From Actinomyces urogenitalis DSM 15434 (GTDB taxonomy: Bacteria > Actinomycetota > Actinomycetes > Actinomycetales > Actinomycetaceae), in NCBI RefSeq assembly GCF_000159035.1, contig NZ_DS999574.1:1022923-1086922 (forward strand): a stretch of 64,000 nt of DNA. Direction: 5' to 3'. The notes under the pieces are model-generated. The model was not told the DNA's origin. It was given only the letters and a program-made list of their open reading frames with translations, and did no database searches. The position numbers were made by a program, and so were the translations under genes. Of the stretch, positions 61,493 to 64,000 are shown one piece after another. Numbering within the stretch: the stretch's first letter is position 1; every line of letters begins with the position of its first letter.

Positions 61493-62728
61493 ATGGATGC
61501 TGCTCGTGCCCAGGACCGTTCCGCCCCCGACACTCCGCCGGAGGGCTGGGGTGAGCCCGAGCGCGCTGAGGACCAGGAGCCGCGTGGCGCCGTCGGGCGC
61601 GTGCTGAAACGTGTCCAGGCCGTGCTGGAGTGGTGGAACCGAAGCCGGCTAGGGCGGATGCTGGCGCGTTACGGCAACGTCCGCGGTGGCCTGCTGGCCG
61701 GAGGTATCGCCTACACCGGGCTGTTCTCCGTCTTCGCGGGACTGGCCATCGGAGTCAGCGTCCTCATGGCGACCATCGGCCGCCACCCGCAGATCCGCGA
61801 CGCGGTCCTCGACTCCATCGGCAGCCTCCTGCCTGGTGTGGTGGACGATGGCAGCGGCGGCGGACTGGTGAGCATCGACCAGCTCACCCTCGACTCCGCC
61901 CTCAACCTCGGCTCCGTCCTGGGTCTGCTCACCATGCTCTACTCCGCGATGGGACTGATGGGGGCGCTGAAGAACGGGGTACGGGCCATGTTCGGCATCG
62001 TCACTCTGCCCCACAACCCGGTGGTCAACCAGCTGGCGAACCTCGCCGGCTTCCTGGTCATCATGGTGGCGGTGCTGGCCACGGCCATGGCCTCGGTCCT
62101 GACCAGCGCGGTAGCCGGAGCGATGGACTTCCTGCCCTCCTGGCTGTCGGGGCCAGGGGTCAAGGCGGCCACGCTCGCGCTGTCCTTCCTCATTGACGCC
62201 GGGGTGCTGGCACTGATCATCCGCCTGTCCGGACCACGTGTGCCGCGCCGGGACCTCGTGGCTGGTGCGGCGATCGGCGCGCTGGCCTTCGGAGCGCTGC
62301 GCCAGGTGGGAACCAGCGCAGTGGGCTCAGTCTCGAGCAACCCCATGCTGGCCTCCTTCGCAGCGCTGGTGGTGCTCATCCTGTGGCTCCACCTGGCCAG
62401 CCGGGTGGTGCTGTACGTCTGTGCGTGGATGGCCAATCCGCCGCGGCCCCAGGCCGTTGACCACCCTGACGAGCTGCATGCCGGCCAGACCCCCAACTAC
62501 GTCACGCTCTCGGTGCCTGCCACGCTGGCCTGGCCGCGTCAGTCGCTCACCGGCACCCTCGAGGTCGACTCCACTGCCCACCCCGACTACGTGCCTCCGG
62601 TGGCGCTGGAGGAGGCGGAGCCGGAGCCGGGCGGAAAGCGAGGGCTGCGGGCGCGCCTGACCCTGTGGCGCTACCACCGCGCCCAAGCCAGGGCGCAGGC
62701 GCACCTGGCCCGATATCGTGAGCTCTAG
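61493..62728 (+). CDS. YihY/BrkB-family inner-membrane protein
   Basis: 411 residues with six hydrophobic helices in the YihY pattern (GGIAYTGLFSVFAGLAIGVSV, then SALNLGSVLGLLTMLYSAMG, DLVAGAAIGALAFGALRQ). The C-terminal 80 residues are charged and cytosolic. The ATG at 61493 follows AGGAGA; the open frame extends 900 bp upstream but only across galK on the other strand. The family was once called RNase BN in error; its function is unsettled. Confidence 0.88.
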   Translation: MDAARAQDRSAPDTPPEGWGEPERAEDQEPRGAVGRVLKRVQAVLEWWNRSRLGRMLARYGNVRGGLLAGGIAYTGLFSVFAGLAIGVSVLMATIGRHPQIRDAVLDSIGSLLPGVVDDGSGGGLVSIDQLTLDSALNLGSVLGLLTMLYSAMGLMGALKNGVRAMFGIVTLPHNPVVNQLANLAGFLVIMVAVLATAMASVLTSAVAGAMDFLPSWLSGPGVKAATLALSFLIDAGVLALIIRLSGPRVPRRDLVAGAAIGALAFGALRQVGTSAVGSVSSNPMLASFAALVVLILWLHLASRVVLYVCAWMANPPRPQAVDHPDELHAGQTPNYVTLSVPATLAWPRQSLTGTLEVDSTAHPDYVPPVALEEAEPEPGGKRGLRARLTLWRYHRAQARAQAHLARYREL

Positions 62729-62752
62729 CCTGCGGTCGCCTACGCTGGAGAG

Positions 62753-63898
62753 GTGACTGAGCCCAACACCGCGCCCCGTATCCACGCGATCATCCCGGCC
62801 GGAGGCGCCGGAACCCGGCTGTGGCCACTGAGCCGCCGCAACCGGCCGAAGTTCCTCCTTGACCTCACCGGCACCGGACGCACCCTCCTCCAGGGCACCG
62901 TCGCCCGCCTGGAGCCCGTGGCGGACTCGGTCACCGTGGTCACCGGTGTGGCGCACCTGGACGCCGTGGCGGGCCAGCTGCCGCAGGTCCCGGCCGCCAA
63001 CCTCCTGGCTGAGCCGAGCCCACGCGACTCCATGGCGGCCATCGGTCTGGCGGCCGCGGTCATCGCCCAGCGCCACGGGCGCCAGGCCCTCGTCGGCTCC
63101 TTCGCCGCGGACCACGTCATCGCCGATGAGCAGGCCTTCGCCCAGGCGGTCCTGCAGGCTGCCGCGCTGGCCCAGGAGGGCTGGGTCGTCACCATCGGTA
63201 TCCAGGCCACCGGGCCATCCACCGCCTTCGGCTACATCCACGCCGGCCAGAGCACCGCGGTAGCCGGCGCGCCTGACGGTCGCGTGGTCCTGGGCTTCAC
63301 CGAGAAGCCGGACGCCGCCACGGCTGCGCAGTACCTGGCCAGCGGCGACTACCGCTGGAACGCTGGCATGTTCGTCTCGCGGGCCGGAGTGCTGCTGGAC
63401 CACCTCGCCCGCCAGCGCCCGGGGCTTGCGGCCGGCGTCGAGGAGATCGCCGCCGCCTGGGACACCCCGCAGCGCGAGGAGACCCTGGCCCGCGTGTGGC
63501 CGGGGCTGGAGAAGATCGCCATCGACCACGCCATCGCCGAGCCCGTGGCCGCGGCCGGGGGCGTCGCCGTCGTCCCGGCCTCGATGGGGTGGGACGACGT
63601 CGGTGGCTTCGACGCGCTGGCTGAGCTCGTTCCCGCCCGTCAGCAGGGTCCGGCGGCCGGCACAGCGGTGCTGGACGCCCTGGCCGAGGCGGGCCAGGAG
63701 ACCGACGTCGAGGCCCGGGGAAGCGACGGCGCACTGGTCGCCTCGACCACCGGTCGTAAGGTGACGCTGCTGGGGGTACCCGGACTGGTCGTCGTCGACA
63801 CGCCTGACGCCCTGCTCATCACGACGCCGCAGCACGCCCAGGAGGTCAAGGGCGTGGTTGACCGCCTGCGCGAGGAGGGGCGCACGGACCTGTTGTGA
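62753..63898 (+). CDS. manC: Mannose-1-phosphate guanylyltransferase
   Basis: Makes GDP-mannose from mannose-1-P and GTP, a donor for mannosylated glycans and glycoproteins. 381 residues, GTG start. The nucleotide-binding signature is IIPAGGAGTRLWPLSRRNRPK, followed by VGSFAADHVIADE, GYIHAG, GFTEKPD and YRWNAGMFVSRAGVLL. It lacks the isomerase domain of bifunctional AlgA-type enzymes. It follows the YihY gene by 24 bp and may be co-transcribed with it. Confidence 0.94.
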   Translation: MTEPNTAPRIHAIIPAGGAGTRLWPLSRRNRPKFLLDLTGTGRTLLQGTVARLEPVADSVTVVTGVAHLDAVAGQLPQVPAANLLAEPSPRDSMAAIGLAAAVIAQRHGRQALVGSFAADHVIADEQAFAQAVLQAAALAQEGWVVTIGIQATGPSTAFGYIHAGQSTAVAGAPDGRVVLGFTEKPDAATAAQYLASGDYRWNAGMFVSRAGVLLDHLARQRPGLAAGVEEIAAAWDTPQREETLARVWPGLEKIAIDHAIAEPVAAAGGVAVVPASMGWDDVGGFDALAELVPARQQGPAAGTAVLDALAEAGQETDVEARGSDGALVASTTGRKVTLLGVPGLVVVDTPDALLITTPQHAQEVKGVVDRLREEGRTDLL

Positions 63899-64000
63899 GC
63901 CGGGAGCCAGCGGCCTGGCGCGCCAGTGTGCTTGATGGGAATCTGTCGGGAAGATGTCCGGCAGGTGTCGTGCTCACAGGCCGAGCGTTTATTCTGAGCG

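Overview
The window is chromosomal DNA from a high-GC Gram-positive bacterium, most likely an Actinomyces-type member of the Actinomycetaceae. The evidence is strong GC bias at third codon positions, many GTG starts, ATGA/GTGA overlaps, and the actinobacterial order tsaC-wecA-atpI-atpBEFHAGDC-DUF2550-nucS. The genus is an inference. No rRNA, tRNA, transposase, integrase or prophage gene was seen.

Layout. 1-6.7 kb: end of a GH3 beta-glucosidase, a quinone-reductase-like flavoprotein, a cysteine hydrolase of the isochorismatase family, Ogt, a very large fused ABC ATPase/permease and a DJ-1/PfpI protein. 6.8-8.2 kb: an aldo/keto reductase and a gene-free stretch that may encode a structured RNA. 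8.2-13.2 kb: an envelope-stress-like locus in which two PspC-domain genes diverge, one of them fused to a histidine kinase and followed by its response regulator. 13.3-23.1 kb: tsaC, wecA and the complete F1Fo ATP synthase operon. 23.3-28.1 kb: the mismatch endonuclease NucS, an AlkZ-like winged-helix protein, nagA, a beta-carbonic anhydrase and purU. 28.2-29.9 kb: small hypothetical genes, one probably frameshifted. 30-36.6 kb: an alpha-glucoside uptake and hydrolysis locus (ROK repressor, two permeases, lipoprotein binding protein, GH31 enzyme).

36.75-51.96 kb is a complete type I-E CRISPR-Cas system. By direct count it has 97 repeats and 96 spacers, followed on the minus strand by cas3-cse1-cse2-cas7-cas5-cas6e-cas1-cas2. 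The array is read on the minus strand, with its leader end at cas2 and a degenerate trailer repeat at the far end. Two spacers encode the HUH-motif peptide of rolling-circle replication proteins, so rolling-circle plasmids are probable targets. Between cas3 and glyA are two diverged CRISPR-repeat copies separated by 22 nt and followed by a strong hairpin. This resembles the mini-CRISPR genes for Cas-regulating RNAs (CreR/CreA class) and is the best candidate here for an undescribed element.

51.98-64 kb: a ZTP (pfl) riboswitch ahead of glyA-folD, then carbamate kinase, exonuclease III, a MacAB-like three-gene exporter, galactokinase, a YihY/BrkB membrane protein and mannose-1-phosphate guanylyltransferase.
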